Assembly: GCA_018711085.1 (NCBI GenBank)
Contig: DVIR01000002.1
Coordinates: 1-49,182 of the forward strand
Origin: Faeciplasma gallinarum
Lineage (GTDB): Bacteria > Bacillota > Clostridia > Oscillospirales > Ruminococcaceae
Length of the DNA stretch: 49,182 nt
Direction of reading: 5' to 3'
The position numbers were made by a program, and so were the translations under genes. A model generated the notes under the pieces. That model had not been told where the DNA came from. It searched no databases and saw only the letters and a list, made by a program, of their open reading frames with translations. This document shows, in pieces, positions 41,801 through 49,182 of this stretch. Numbering within the stretch: the first letter of the stretch is position 1; each line of letters begins with the position of its first letter.

Positions 41801-42287
41801 GTGGTGGAACCACTATCAGTACAAGACGTATAAGCTTAAAAGAAAGCTCACCGGCAGAAGAAATCTGCGGTTTGTCTTTCACATGCGAGTGGCGTTTCAG
41901 GGCTTTGAGTTTGCGCGCGGCACGAACCTGAACGAGCCGATACCTGCGACGAAAAACAGCCGCATATACGGCGACAGCTTTCTTGTGTGCCCCGACGGCA
42001 TAAAAAACATCGGCAACAACGTCACGATAGAGTTTGACGGGCTTGAGTTCGGCGAAAAGGGCGCAGACGAGGTCATAATATGCGGAATGACCCGAAATAA
42101 AAACGACACCCTGCACTTAAAGTTTTCTGACGGCGAGTCGGTGCAAAGCGCAACAGTCGAGTTTTCGGGCAGCATGCAGCCGGAGGCGAAAAGATTTAAG
42201 CTTCCGCACGTGAGCGGCAAGAAGGATTTAAGCCTTATATTCCTGCCCGGATGCGACTTCGATTTGTACAGCATAGAATTTATCTGA
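38889..42287 (+). CDS. large GH2-family glycoside hydrolase (beta-galactosidase-like)
   Basis: The protein has 1132 residues. An N-terminal sugar-binding jelly roll (about 1-140), an immunoglobulin-like domain and the TIM barrel (about 255-560) are followed by further beta domains. The acid/base glutamate is expected at Glu377 in IMWSIGNEIYD and the nucleophile at Glu456 in IIYGSETGS. The last 230 residues contain two related segments (VIEFDNVEFG near 922 and TIEFDGLEFG near 1045) like tandem CBM6-type modules. There is no signal peptide, so it acts inside the cell on imported oligosaccharides or glycosides. GGAGGGG precedes the ATG. Galactosidase activity is a family guess; other GH2 activities are possible. 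Confidence 0.9.
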   Translation: MKKTLFNDGWSFALVKVGEHPEKCDYKPVDIPHDWLIHDTRNLYADGDGFYKKKFVLDDVKNSVYIVRFDGVYMDCEIFLNGEKIFEWKYGYTSFDVTLENAVEGENELEVIVHHKSPNTRWYSGAGIFRNVHLSASGKNRILPDGVYFCAEKRGDAWMVNIDTEVTGEDGKRAKILHTLCDADGKKACVCEAECELTDEKSGENCVCACFEIKNPHLWDVDDPYLYTLKTELTVDGDAVYEVCQRVGFKTAEFSCDKGFFLNGRPLKIHGACMHHDMGALGAAVNKNAIRRQLKKAQAMGVNSIRTSHNPPAPELMDLADEMGILIDSEAFDMWELKKTEYDYARFFPEWHQKDVKSWIRRDRNHVSVIMWSIGNEIYDTHASRRGEETACRLKSLVKLYDYRNTRPVTIGSNYMYGQGAQNCAEHMDTVGYNYAERLYDEHHKAHPEWIIYGSETGSTIQSRGVYHFPASKMTSTHDDHQCSSLMNCATGWGSPSVEYNITQDRIREFCLGQYIWTVWDYIGEPTPYWTKNSYFGQIDTAGFEKDSYYAYKAEWAGKDAQPFVHLFPYWDFNEGQLIDIFIYSNCAKTELIVNGRSMGVHVHDHTGGAELSGRWQAEYHKGYIQAVGYDENGKELCRQTRRSFGDAAKISLTPDKCELRADGSDLVFVEVCMLDSDGNIVENDRSRVNISVSGAGRLVGVDNGDSTDYGQYHESQRKLFGGRLMAIVAAKDCEGDVYVRASSEGLRDCEIKLRAVHAELESGVCHSFENTPTCPLVREVPARKIELSVSERRLTPKSRECVIKAEILPANSTYTLDDVGFKAVTDSGVETPAAKIVRNEKEGKITLVPVADGQYRLRAYCKNGTEYEEVISELEMSNEGFGKACFDPYKKQVCASLYTRAGSPLQNVFEGGVQTPSGCDSVIEFDNVEFGAAGSDEITVGLYLNSAEKIPFEIEDDSGFAESFVFDLPPWWNHYQYKTYKLKRKLTGRRNLRFVFHMRVAFQGFEFARGTNLNEPIPATKNSRIYGDSFLVCPDGIKNIGNNVTIEFDGLEFGEKGADEVIICGMTRNKNDTLHLKFSDGESVQSATVEFSGSMQPEAKRFKLPHVSGKKDLSLIFLPGCDFDLYSIEFI

Positions 42288-42307
42288 TGAAATATTTGAG
42301 CATAAAC

Positions 42308-42336
42308 TTGCATTGGCGGGGCATTTGGGGTAAAAT
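42308..42336 (+). promoter_or_regulatory. promoter for prfB
   Basis: TTGCAT (42308-42313), a 17-bp spacer and TAAAAT (42331-42336). Confidence 0.6.
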
Positions 42337-42379
42337 AAAAAAGATATAATGAATAAATGCTATAAATGCGGAGGGAAAT

Positions 42380-43501
42380 ATGCTACTTATCGAAGAGCTC
42401 AGCCAAAAATTATCCGAATACAGACCAAAGCTCAAAGAGCTTCATTCTGTTTTGAACATAGAGGCTGCAAAAGAGGAAATAGAGCAGCTTCACAATAAGG
42501 CGGCAGAGCCGGGATTTTGGGACGACATAGACAAGTCTCAAAAAGTGCTTCAAAAGACCAAGTCCTTAGAGACTGCCGTCGAGAACGACAGAAAGCTTTG
42601 CGCTCAGGCGGACGACATAGAAACCATGATAGAGATGTACGGCGAGGAAAACGACCAACAGCTGCTTGAGGAAATAAAGACCGAGGTGGAGGACTTTTGC
42701 GAGAAGATAGATAAGCTCACAATATCCACCCTGCTCACCGGCGAGTACGACCACTCAAACGCAATCTTAAACTTCCACGCCGGAGCGGGCGGAACCGAGG
42801 CTCAGGACTGGACGCAGATGCTTTTGAGAATGTATATCCATTGGGGCGAGCAGCACGGCTATAAGGTCTCGGTCATGGATGTGCTTGACGGAACGGACGC
42901 CGGAATAAAGAGCGCATCTGTCATCGTCGAGGGCGAAAACGCCTACGGATACTTAAAGAGCGAGGCGGGAGTGCACAGACTTGTGAGAATTTCTCCGTTT
43001 GATGCGTCCGGCTCAAGACACACGTCCTTCTCTGCGCTCGAGGTCACTCCGGTAATAGAGGAGGATCTGAGCGTGCACATAAAGCCGGAGGATCTTAAAA
43101 TAGATACCTACCGCGCGAGCGGAGCGGGCGGACAGCACATAAACAAAACCTCATCCGCGGTGAGAATCACACACATACCCACCGGAATCGTGTGCGCATG
43201 CCAGACCCAAAGAAGCCAGGTTCAAAACAAGGACTACGCCATGAAGATGCTCATATCAAAGCTCGTTGAAATAAAGGAGCGCGAGCACCTTGCAAAGATA
43301 GAGGACATAAAGGGCGTGCAGAAGGAAATAGCGTGGGGTTCGCAGATACGCTCCTATGTTTTCATGCCCTACACCCTTGTAAAGGATCACCGCACGGGCT
43401 ATGAAAACTCAAATGTTCAGGCTGTCATGGACGGCGACCTCGACGGGTTCATCAACGCCTATTTAAAGGCTTTGTCAAACGGAACGCTTGAAAAACAGTG
43501 A
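42380..43501 (+). CDS. prfB: peptide chain release factor 2, no programmed frameshift
   Basis: The protein has 373 residues and reads in one continuous frame. RF2 recognises UGA and UAA with its SPF motif (residues 205-207, ISPFDASGSRHTSF) and triggers hydrolysis with GGQ (250-252, SGAGGQHINKTSSAV). In most bacteria the start of this gene contains an in-frame UGA at about codon 26 that needs a +1 shift. Here the aligned position reads TTG-AAC (Leu25, Asn26) without a stop, so that autoregulation is absent. GGAGGGAA precedes the ATG. A promoter lies at 42308-42336 and a shared terminator at 43511. Confidence 0.96.
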   Translation: MLLIEELSQKLSEYRPKLKELHSVLNIEAAKEEIEQLHNKAAEPGFWDDIDKSQKVLQKTKSLETAVENDRKLCAQADDIETMIEMYGEENDQQLLEEIKTEVEDFCEKIDKLTISTLLTGEYDHSNAILNFHAGAGGTEAQDWTQMLLRMYIHWGEQHGYKVSVMDVLDGTDAGIKSASVIVEGENAYGYLKSEAGVHRLVRISPFDASGSRHTSFSALEVTPVIEEDLSVHIKPEDLKIDTYRASGAGGQHINKTSSAVRITHIPTGIVCACQTQRSQVQNKDYAMKMLISKLVEIKEREHLAKIEDIKGVQKEIAWGSQIRSYVFMPYTLVKDHRTGYENSNVQAVMDGDLDGFINAYLKALSNGTLEKQ

Positions 43502-43510
43502 TCGGCACTG

Positions 43511-43543
43511 AAAAAAAGCGCGGGAGCTATCCTGCGCTTTTTT
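43511..43543. terminator. bidirectional terminator after prfB, overlapping the convergent gene's end
   Basis: AAAAAAGCGCGGGA and TCCTGCGCTTTTTT form a long stem with one G-T wobble. The convergent gene's stop codon (complement of 43527-43529) lies in its loop. Confidence 0.88.
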
Positions 43544-44027
43544 GCTTGACGGCCGTGACGGCGTTCAGCGCGTGCCTTGACGGCAGGCGAGGGAATACAT
43601 GCAGCCTTTTCATCGGCTGCCCGAAAAGAAAATGCCTGAGCGTGTCGTCAAGGTATATTGCGGGCAGGGACAGCGCAAGCCATAGCACGGAAAAGGGCAG
43701 GCATATCTGACCCAAAAGGTTCAGAGGAAGCTGCGAGTAGTCCCACACGTTTAACCCGAGCGCCATGTTTATAAACAGCCCCGAGCACAGCTCAACGGAG
43801 GTTATCAAAGCGGCGCATATCGGCATTTGGAGCATCAGGCACGGCTTGTACTCAAACTCGTCGAGCATGCCTATGACCAAAAAGCACAGCCCGCCCACAA
43901 AGAACATCGATATGTGCGTAGACCCGCGCCACGCGGTTTCAATCAGACCGTATGACATGCCTCCTGCGCAGTAAAGCGCAAATCCCCTTAAAAAACGCAT
44001 AAAATGCACTGACGGTTTTGCTGACAT
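43527..44027 (-). CDS. putative ABC-transporter type IV membrane protein (CmpB-like)
   Basis: The protein has 166 residues from ATG 44027, with AGGAGAGGG about 5 nt upstream; the longer frame to 44123 lacks such a site. Three or four membrane segments (FALYCAGGMSYGLIETAW, FFVGGLCFLVIGML, MPICAALITSVELCSGLFIN, and LPFSVLWLALSLPAIYL) and the pattern GLNVWDYSQLPLNLLGQIC match the ABC_trans_CmpB (PF06541) family. Despite the family name, the biochemical role is not established. The C-terminus is basic (PRLPSRHALNAVTAVKQKSAG). It is transcribed alone and converges on prfB. Confidence 0.85.
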   Translation of the reverse strand: MSAKPSVHFMRFLRGFALYCAGGMSYGLIETAWRGSTHISMFFVGGLCFLVIGMLDEFEYKPCLMLQMPICAALITSVELCSGLFINMALGLNVWDYSQLPLNLLGQICLPFSVLWLALSLPAIYLDDTLRHFLFGQPMKRLHVFPRLPSRHALNAVTAVKQKSAG

Positions 44028-44133
44028 CAAACCCTCTCCTTTTTCCGGCGTATTTTTATGTATTATTATCCGCAGACAAAAAATAATACATGTAAGATGG
44101 CGGCTGTTAAGGCGCGTTCGCACAAGATGGCTA

Positions 44134-44162
44134 TTGACAGAGCAAAAAAGCTATGATATCAT
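44134..44162 (+). promoter_or_regulatory. sigma-A promoter of valS
   Basis: TTGACA (44134-44139), a 17-bp spacer and TATCAT (44157-44162). The -10 lies in the palindrome ATGATATCAT (44153-44162). Confidence 0.8.
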
Positions 44163-44179
44163 GACATTTAACAGGTAAA

Positions 44180-44439
44180 AAGGCGTTGACGAAGAGAAAA
44201 CACGGATGATGGCATTTTCAGAGAAACGGCGGTTGGTGGAAAGCCGTGTGCCGGTCTGCGTTTTGTAGCTTCACAGCCGGCGGGAGGAAAGATCAGTTGA
44301 GTAGAACCCGCTCGTTTGCGCTCGTTACGCGCGTCAAGTGGTGATGATTCACAAGTTGAGTGGTACCGCGGGTGTTGTCGTGTCAAAACGATTCTCGTCT
44401 CAAAGCTAAAGCTTTTGCGCTTTGCTTTGGGGCTTTTTT
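44180..44439 (+). promoter_or_regulatory. T-box riboswitch (valine, GUA specifier)
   Basis: A T-box leader that senses uncharged tRNA-Val. Stem I is closed by GAAG (44191-44194) with CTTC (44269-44272). The specifier codon GTA (44265-44267) sits one purine before the closing helix. The AGAGA motif and the GGTTGGTGGAAAGCCG apical region are conserved. The antiterminator sequence TGGTACCGCG (44361-44370) is the T-box itself. The terminator stem (AAAGC at 44402-44406 with GCTTT at 44432-44436, plus an inner pairing) ends in TTTTTT. When tRNA-Val is uncharged it pairs with the TGGTACC bulge and allows read-through into valS. The 485-bp gap 44028-44512 holds this leader and its promoter. Confidence 0.93.
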
Positions 44440-44512
44440 GTTTTCGGCAATATGTTTTCGGCGGATGCGCAAGCCGCGCGGCAGAATCGTCACCGGAAAG
44501 GAAAGGTAGATA

Positions 44513-47131
44513 ATGAGAAAAGAACTCGGAAAGCTTTATGAGCCAAAGGAAGTAGAGGATAAAATCTACAAATACTGGCTCGACAACGACTGCTTTAAGG
44601 CGGAACCCGATCCCGACAAAAAGCCGTATACAATAGTGATACCCCCGCCGAATATAACGGGACAGCTGCACATGGGCCATGCGCTCGACAACACTTTGCA
44701 GGACATCCTGATAAGATACAAGAGAATGTCCGGCTACTGCACGTTGTGGGTTCCCGGAACCGACCACGCATCAATCGCCACCGAGGCAAAGATAGTCGAG
44801 TCCATGCGCAAAGAAGGCATAACAAAAGAGGACATAGGCAGAGAGGGATTTTTAAAGCGCGCGTGGGAGTGGAAGGAAAAGTACGGCGGCAGGATAATAG
44901 AGCAGCTTAAAAAGCTCGGCTCCTCCTGCGACTGGTCCCGCGAGAGATTCACTCTCGATGAGGGCTGCTCAAAGGCCGTAAAAGAGGTATTTGTAAGATA
45001 CTACGAAAAGGGACTTATCTACAGAGGCGAGAGGATAATCAACTGGTGCCCGCATTGCCGCACGTCCATTTCAAACGCCGAGGTTGAGTATGAAGATCAG
45101 GCGGGACACTTCTGGCACCTCAGATACCCGCTCACCGACGGCACGGGATGGCTGGAGCTTGCAACCACCCGTCCTGAAACGCTCTTAGGCGATACCGCCG
45201 TAGCCGTAAACCCCAAGGACGAAAGATATAAGCAGTATGTCGGAAAGACGGTCACGCTGCCCCTTGTGGGACGTGAGATACCGGTTGTTGCAGACCCGTA
45301 TGTTGATATGGAGTTCGGAACCGGCGTCGTGAAGATAACGCCTGCGCACGACCCCAACGACTTTGAAGTCGGCGTCCGCCACAACCTGCCCGTCATAAAC
45401 GTGATGACAGACGACGCCAAGATAACAGACGACTACCCTAAGTATGCGGGAATGGATCGCTTTGAGGCGAGAGCCGCCATAGTTGCCGACCTTGAGGCGG
45501 GAGGATATCTTGTGAGGGTAGAGGATCACGAGCACAACGTCGGCACATGCTACCGCTGCGGAACAACCATAGAGCCGAGGGTGTCGCTTCAGTGGTTTGT
45601 CAAGATGGCTGACCTTGCTAAGCCCGCTATAGAGGCGGTGAGGTCTAAGGACATAAAGTTTGTTCCGGAGAGGTTTGAAAAGAACTATTTCAACTGGATG
45701 GAGGACATACGCGACTGGTGCATATCCCGTCAGCTGTGGTGGGGACACAGAATACCCGCGTTTTACTGCGACGACTGCGGCGAGATGGTCGTCACCAAGG
45801 ACGAGCACCCGCTTTGCCCCAAGTGCCATAAGCCCATGCGCCAGGATCCCGACACCCTCGACACATGGTTCAGCTCTGCTCTTTGGCCGTTCTCAACGCT
45901 CGGCTGGCCGGACAAGACAGCGGGTCTTGAGTATTTCTACCCCACTTCAACCCTTGTCACAGGCTACGACATAATCACGTTCTGGGTTTCGAGAATGATA
46001 GTTGCGGGCATGGAGTTTATGAAGGAAAAGCCGTTTGACACCGTGCTCATCCACGGACTTGTCAGGGACTCGCAGGGCAGAAAGATGTCAAAGTCTTTGG
46101 GCAACGGAATAGACCCGCTTGAGATAATAGACAGCTACGGCGCGGATGCGCTCAGGTTCATGCTTGCATCCGGAAACTCTCCCGGAAACGACATGAGATA
46201 TTCCGACGAGAAGGTAAAGGCGTCGAGAAACTTTGCAAATAAGCTTTGGAACGCAACAAGGTTTGTCATGATGAACCTTCCGGAGGACATGGAGATAACC
46301 GCACAGCTTCCCGAAACGCTCGAGCTTGAGGACAAGTGGCTTGTGTCAAAGCTCAACACCCTTGCAAAAGAGGTAAACGAAAACCTTGAAAAGTTTGAGC
46401 TGGGCGTTGCGGTGTCAAAGCTTTATGATTTCATCTGGGATATATACTGCGACTGGTATATAGAGCTTACAAAGCCGCGCATAAATGCGGGCGGAAAGAC
46501 CGCAGAAAGCGCACAAATGGTGCTTGTCTGGGCGATAGTGAGAATACTGAAGCTTTTGCACCCCTTCATGCCTTTCATAACGGAGGAAATCTGGCAGGCG
46601 CTCAGGGGCGGAACGCCGCTCATGCTTGAGAAGTTCCCCACTTATGAGGACGAGCTTTGCTACAGCGCGGAAGAAGCGGACTTTGAAAAGATAATCACCG
46701 CTATAAAGGGCATAAGAAACCGCCGCGCGGAGATGAACGTGCCGCCGTCAAAGAAAGCTGAGCTGTTTATAGAAACCGCTCAGCCCGAGGTTTACGAAAA
46801 GGGAATAATGTTCTTTGAAAGACTCGGCTACGCATCAAGCGTGAAGATATCTGATAAGGTTGAACTGCCGGACGCCGTGACGATAGTCACCGACAGCGCA
46901 AGACTGTTTATCCCGCTCAGCGAAATAATAGACCGCGATAAGGAGCTTGCAAGGCTCAGCAAGGAAAAAGCCTCCGTGCTCAAGGATATCGAGATAATTT
47001 CAAAGAAGCTCGGCAACGAAGGATTTATGGCAAAGGCGCCCGCAAACGTCATCGAATCCGAAAAGGACAAGATGGAAAAGGCGCAGAGAAAGCTTGAAAA
47101 GATCGAGCAGTCTATAGCCGCCATGAAGTGA
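44513..47131 (+). CDS. valS: valyl-tRNA synthetase
   Basis: The protein has 872 residues, a normal bacterial ValRS. It attaches valine to tRNA-Val and hydrolyses mischarged threonine. The class I signatures are PPPNITGQLHMGHA (HMGH at 53-56) and KMSKS near residue 524. The editing domain contains LELATTRPETLLGDTAVAV. Zinc-type cysteines occur around residues 350-353 and 422-443 (CYRCG, CDDCG and CPKC). A C-terminal coiled coil (about 805-872, ELARLSKEKASVLKDIEIIS) is present. GAAAGG precedes the ATG. The GUA-specific T-box upstream independently confirms the identity. Confidence 0.98.
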   Translation: MRKELGKLYEPKEVEDKIYKYWLDNDCFKAEPDPDKKPYTIVIPPPNITGQLHMGHALDNTLQDILIRYKRMSGYCTLWVPGTDHASIATEAKIVESMRKEGITKEDIGREGFLKRAWEWKEKYGGRIIEQLKKLGSSCDWSRERFTLDEGCSKAVKEVFVRYYEKGLIYRGERIINWCPHCRTSISNAEVEYEDQAGHFWHLRYPLTDGTGWLELATTRPETLLGDTAVAVNPKDERYKQYVGKTVTLPLVGREIPVVADPYVDMEFGTGVVKITPAHDPNDFEVGVRHNLPVINVMTDDAKITDDYPKYAGMDRFEARAAIVADLEAGGYLVRVEDHEHNVGTCYRCGTTIEPRVSLQWFVKMADLAKPAIEAVRSKDIKFVPERFEKNYFNWMEDIRDWCISRQLWWGHRIPAFYCDDCGEMVVTKDEHPLCPKCHKPMRQDPDTLDTWFSSALWPFSTLGWPDKTAGLEYFYPTSTLVTGYDIITFWVSRMIVAGMEFMKEKPFDTVLIHGLVRDSQGRKMSKSLGNGIDPLEIIDSYGADALRFMLASGNSPGNDMRYSDEKVKASRNFANKLWNATRFVMMNLPEDMEITAQLPETLELEDKWLVSKLNTLAKEVNENLEKFELGVAVSKLYDFIWDIYCDWYIELTKPRINAGGKTAESAQMVLVWAIVRILKLLHPFMPFITEEIWQALRGGTPLMLEKFPTYEDELCYSAEEADFEKIITAIKGIRNRRAEMNVPPSKKAELFIETAQPEVYEKGIMFFERLGYASSVKISDKVELPDAVTIVTDSARLFIPLSEIIDRDKELARLSKEKASVLKDIEIISKKLGNEGFMAKAPANVIESEKDKMEKAQRKLEKIEQSIAAMK

Positions 47132-47146
47132 TGTGAGGATATAAAT

Positions 47147-48460
47147 ATGGATACAACCGTCAACACAAGGTTTTCAAGAAAGCACCCGCTCATCAGCAGC
47201 ATAGGCGTGATACTTGTATTTATACTTGCCTTGAATATACCGTCGTTCCTGCTCATGCAGTTCGGGCCGTCGTTCTTTTTGACAAACGGCGACTTTGTGT
47301 TCCAGGGCACGGTCGAAGCTGTGGGCGCGCTCGTCGCAATAGGCATGGTATTCGCCTTGAAGTTGGGATATATATGGAAAGAAAAAGGGACAGACATGTT
47401 TTCCGGTTTTGTCTCGGCAGGATACTTTATAATTATTTCACTTGTCTCATTGGTGCTGACAGTTTCATCGCTGCTGTCCGGACCGCAGATAATTCCCTTA
47501 GCGCCCAAATGGAAGGTAGTTGTGTTTGCCGTGACGGTGCTGCTCATAGGATTCACCGAGGAAGTGTTTTTCCGCGGCATAATATCCAACCTGTTCTATG
47601 AAAAGCACGCAAAAGACTCCGCCGGCGTGTGGACGGCCACTATTTACTCCGGCTTTGTGTTCGGACTCATGCACCTGACAAACCTTGCAGGCTCAAATCC
47701 AATAGGAGTGCTTGTGCAGGTTTTCAACGCATGCATGATGGGAATGGCGCTCACGGCGGTGTATTACCGCTGCCGCAATATATGGGCGCTCGTGATGGTT
47801 CATGCACTTGTCAACTTCTGCGGGGCGTTTGCCGCGGGAATTTTGGAGGGCGGATCCCTGTCCGATACCATAAGCTCCTACAACCTGTGGCAGCTTTTGA
47901 GCGCGCTCCCTTATATAGCGATCACGTTTGTTCTGCTCAGACCCTCAAAGATGAAGAAAATCATCGAGCGGCAAAACCTGGAATATGTCGTTGACGAGAC
48001 CGGCAGCTCCGTTTCCTCAAAAAGCTCGAAAAAAAGCGCGGTTGTCAGCAGCATACTTGCGGTCGTCATATCGCTTGTGATAATTGTGAGCGCTATTGTG
48101 CTGTATGCCGTCACCGTGATCACGAGCTTTTCAGTCTTCGGCAGATGGGACGGAAGAGAGAAGTTCAGCAGCGTAAGCGAGACGTTTACCGTCGATAAGG
48201 CGGATACCTACGATATCGTGATGCGAAACATCTTTCAAAGCTCCGATTGCAGCACGGTGCTGACTCTGTACGAGAACGACGTCGATGTGTTCAGATGCAC
48301 TATGGATGGCAATGTTCAGTACTGCGCCATATATCCGTTTGAGGAGGGCAGCGAGTATAGATTTGCGGTGGATTATGTTAGCGATGATGACACTGTGCCG
48401 AAACAAGGCAGCCTATACTACGTCAGCATCAAATTGATGGATTTAGACAAGTACGAATAG
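47147..48460 (+). CDS. CPBP-family intramembrane metalloprotease with extra C-terminal domain
   Basis: The protein has 437 residues. The CPBP (Abi/CAAX) core carries the three metalloprotease motifs: EEVFFRG (Glu138, Glu139, Arg143), FGLMHL (His176) and HALVN (His219) among about eight membrane segments. A Ser/Lys-rich linker (near residues 280-300) leads to another membrane segment (about 305-330) and then an exposed beta-rich domain of about 100 residues (FTVDKADTYDIVMRN onward). That extension is not part of the usual family. It lies 15 bp after valS on the same strand and could be expressed from the valine T-box. Substrate is unknown. Confidence 0.86.
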   Translation: MDTTVNTRFSRKHPLISSIGVILVFILALNIPSFLLMQFGPSFFLTNGDFVFQGTVEAVGALVAIGMVFALKLGYIWKEKGTDMFSGFVSAGYFIIISLVSLVLTVSSLLSGPQIIPLAPKWKVVVFAVTVLLIGFTEEVFFRGIISNLFYEKHAKDSAGVWTATIYSGFVFGLMHLTNLAGSNPIGVLVQVFNACMMGMALTAVYYRCRNIWALVMVHALVNFCGAFAAGILEGGSLSDTISSYNLWQLLSALPYIAITFVLLRPSKMKKIIERQNLEYVVDETGSSVSSKSSKKSAVVSSILAVVISLVIIVSAIVLYAVTVITSFSVFGRWDGREKFSSVSETFTVDKADTYDIVMRNIFQSSDCSTVLTLYENDVDVFRCTMDGNVQYCAIYPFEEGSEYRFAVDYVSDDDTVPKQGSLYYVSIKLMDLDKYE

Positions 48461-48472
48461 CGTACAAAATAA

Positions 48473-48500
48473 AAAAAGGAGGACTGCGGTCCTCCTTTTT
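48473..48500. terminator. bidirectional terminator after the CPBP protease gene
   Basis: A perfect 12-bp stem (48473-48484 with 48489-48500, GGAGGAC with GTCCTCC and AT-rich base) with T-rich and A-rich flanks. Confidence 0.9.
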
Positions 48501-48703
48501 GTTTTTAAAAATAGTCCTTTGTCTTTTGCCTTAAACAACGCCGCCCGCCTGCAAGCCGGCTTGCCGGATAAAATATTTTACGCAGGTTTAACCCGCAGCG
48601 GATAGACGTTTTGCGCCGCGTATTGTATCATTAAATAAGATATATGTATTTGCCGTTTTACGGAATGCGCCTGTAAAAACCGCTTAAATGAGGAGCGCAG
48701 ACT

Positions 48704-49182
48704 ATGAAAGTGATTATACACGACATTGGCGAAGAGATTGCCTCTTTGCTGAAGAAAACGAATGAGGATTCGGTTGTCGTTTGTGCTGACAATAAGTATG
48801 CATGCTGCCGTGGCTGCTTTAAGTGCTGGCTGAAAAACGCCGGCTATTGCGTCATGGGTGATTCTCTGCGCCATATCGGTGCGCTTATCGGAAACAGCGA
48901 TCCGCTCATCATTGTCAGCCGGTGCTGCTACGGCGGATACAGCAGCCCTGTCAAGGCTGTTTTGGATCGTTCAATCGGTGTTTCCCACCCGTTTTTCACA
49001 TGGCGGGGCGGTCTGACACATCACATAAGCCGCTACCCACGCCGTGGGCATATGCGAGTGTTCTTTTATGGTGAGTGCACGGAATTTGAGCGTGAGACGG
49101 CCGCAGAGCTTGTCGAGCGAAACCGCCTGAATCTGGACTATGAAAAGGCAGATATAACCTTTTTAAGAGATATAGAGCAGTT
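48704..49182 (+). CDS. flavodoxin-like, cysteine-rich protein (3' end outside window)
   Basis: The frame opens at ATG 48704 with AGGAG 8 nt upstream and runs past the right edge, giving 159 residues. A Rossmann-like start (MKVIIHDIGEEIASLL) leads to a cysteine cluster (Cys34, Cys35, Cys38, Cys41, Cys49: CCRGCFKCWLKNAGYC). Then come ALIGNSDPLIIVSRCCYGGYSSPVKAVLDR and a region ending MRVFFYGECTEFE. The order of a CxxC-like cluster and the GGYSSPVK loop is typical of iron-sulfur flavoprotein/NADPH-dependent FMN reductase relatives, which carry electrons in anaerobes. A partner gene may lie beyond the edge. The codon use (CTG, CGC) differs somewhat from genes to the left. Confidence 0.75.
   Translation, partial: MKVIIHDIGEEIASLLKKTNEDSVVVCADNKYACCRGCFKCWLKNAGYCVMGDSLRHIGALIGNSDPLIIVSRCCYGGYSSPVKAVLDRSIGVSHPFFTWRGGLTHHISRYPRRGHMRVFFYGECTEFERETAAELVERNRLNLDYEKADITFLRDIEQ

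Noticed and set aside
1..49182. Mobile element or prophage
   Set aside because: No transposase, integrase, terminal repeats or attachment sites were recognised.

Overview
The window looks like chromosomal DNA of an anaerobic, endospore-forming member of the Clostridia, probably a gut Oscillospirales or Christensenellales relative. This is inferred from three things. Both dipicolinate synthase subunits are present. A desulfoferrodoxin-type superoxide reductase is present. The dnaX-ybaB-recR order next to an SRP RNA gene is Firmicutes-like. Ribosome binding sites are strong GGAGG types and most promoters are sigma-A types with 17-bp spacers. No transposase, integrase, CRISPR array, rRNA or tRNA was seen.

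Layout. 1-2,840: the 3' end of an unknown AT-richer gene, three small minus-strand genes of unknown function, a YfcE-type phosphodiesterase and AraD. 2,875-9,589: a DUF1846 protein, dpaA-dpaB, a phosphoglucomutase and a ComM/YifB ATPase. 9,688-12,784: a translationally coupled polyphosphate operon (ppx then ppk1 on the minus strand). 13,015-17,719: an M29 aminopeptidase, a Crp/Fnr-family regulator and an ABC importer whose permease and ATPase are fused in one polypeptide. 17,764-21,035: an SPFH/Band-7 protein co-transcribed with a ribbon-helix-helix regulator, and a large DUF2079 membrane protein. 21,399-26,104: the str operon (rpsL, rpsG, fusA, tuf). 26,210-29,507: tadA, recR, ybaB, dnaX and the SRP RNA. 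29,671-31,282: a small XRE regulator divergent from a small membrane protein, then an Lgt-like protein. 31,371-35,412: two TIM-barrel isomerase-like enzymes followed by two paralogous Gfo/Idh/MocA dehydrogenases, an uncharacterised sugar or glycoside pathway. 35,563-38,733: a flavin reductase-like protein, an unknown membrane protein, superoxide reductase and the magnesium transporter MgtE behind a long structured leader. 38,889-49,182: a large intracellular GH2 glycosidase, prfB without a frameshift, a putative ABC-transporter type IV protein, a valine T-box with valS, a CPBP protease with an unusual C-terminal domain, and a right-truncated flavodoxin-like protein.

Regulation is unusually readable. 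About 18 promoter candidates were found. A 14-bp-arm palindrome lies over the -10 of the SPFH/RHH operon, and a GGGCTATA/TATAGCCC palindrome lies over the promoter facing the XRE gene. The mgtE leader has two mutually exclusive pairings ahead of a terminator. There is a GUA-specifier T-box before valS, and a structured 282-bp gap inside the str operon. The most promising leads are the RHH/SPFH operator, the mgtE leader, the TIM-barrel/dehydrogenase cluster and an arginine at the streptomycin-critical lysine of ribosomal protein S12.
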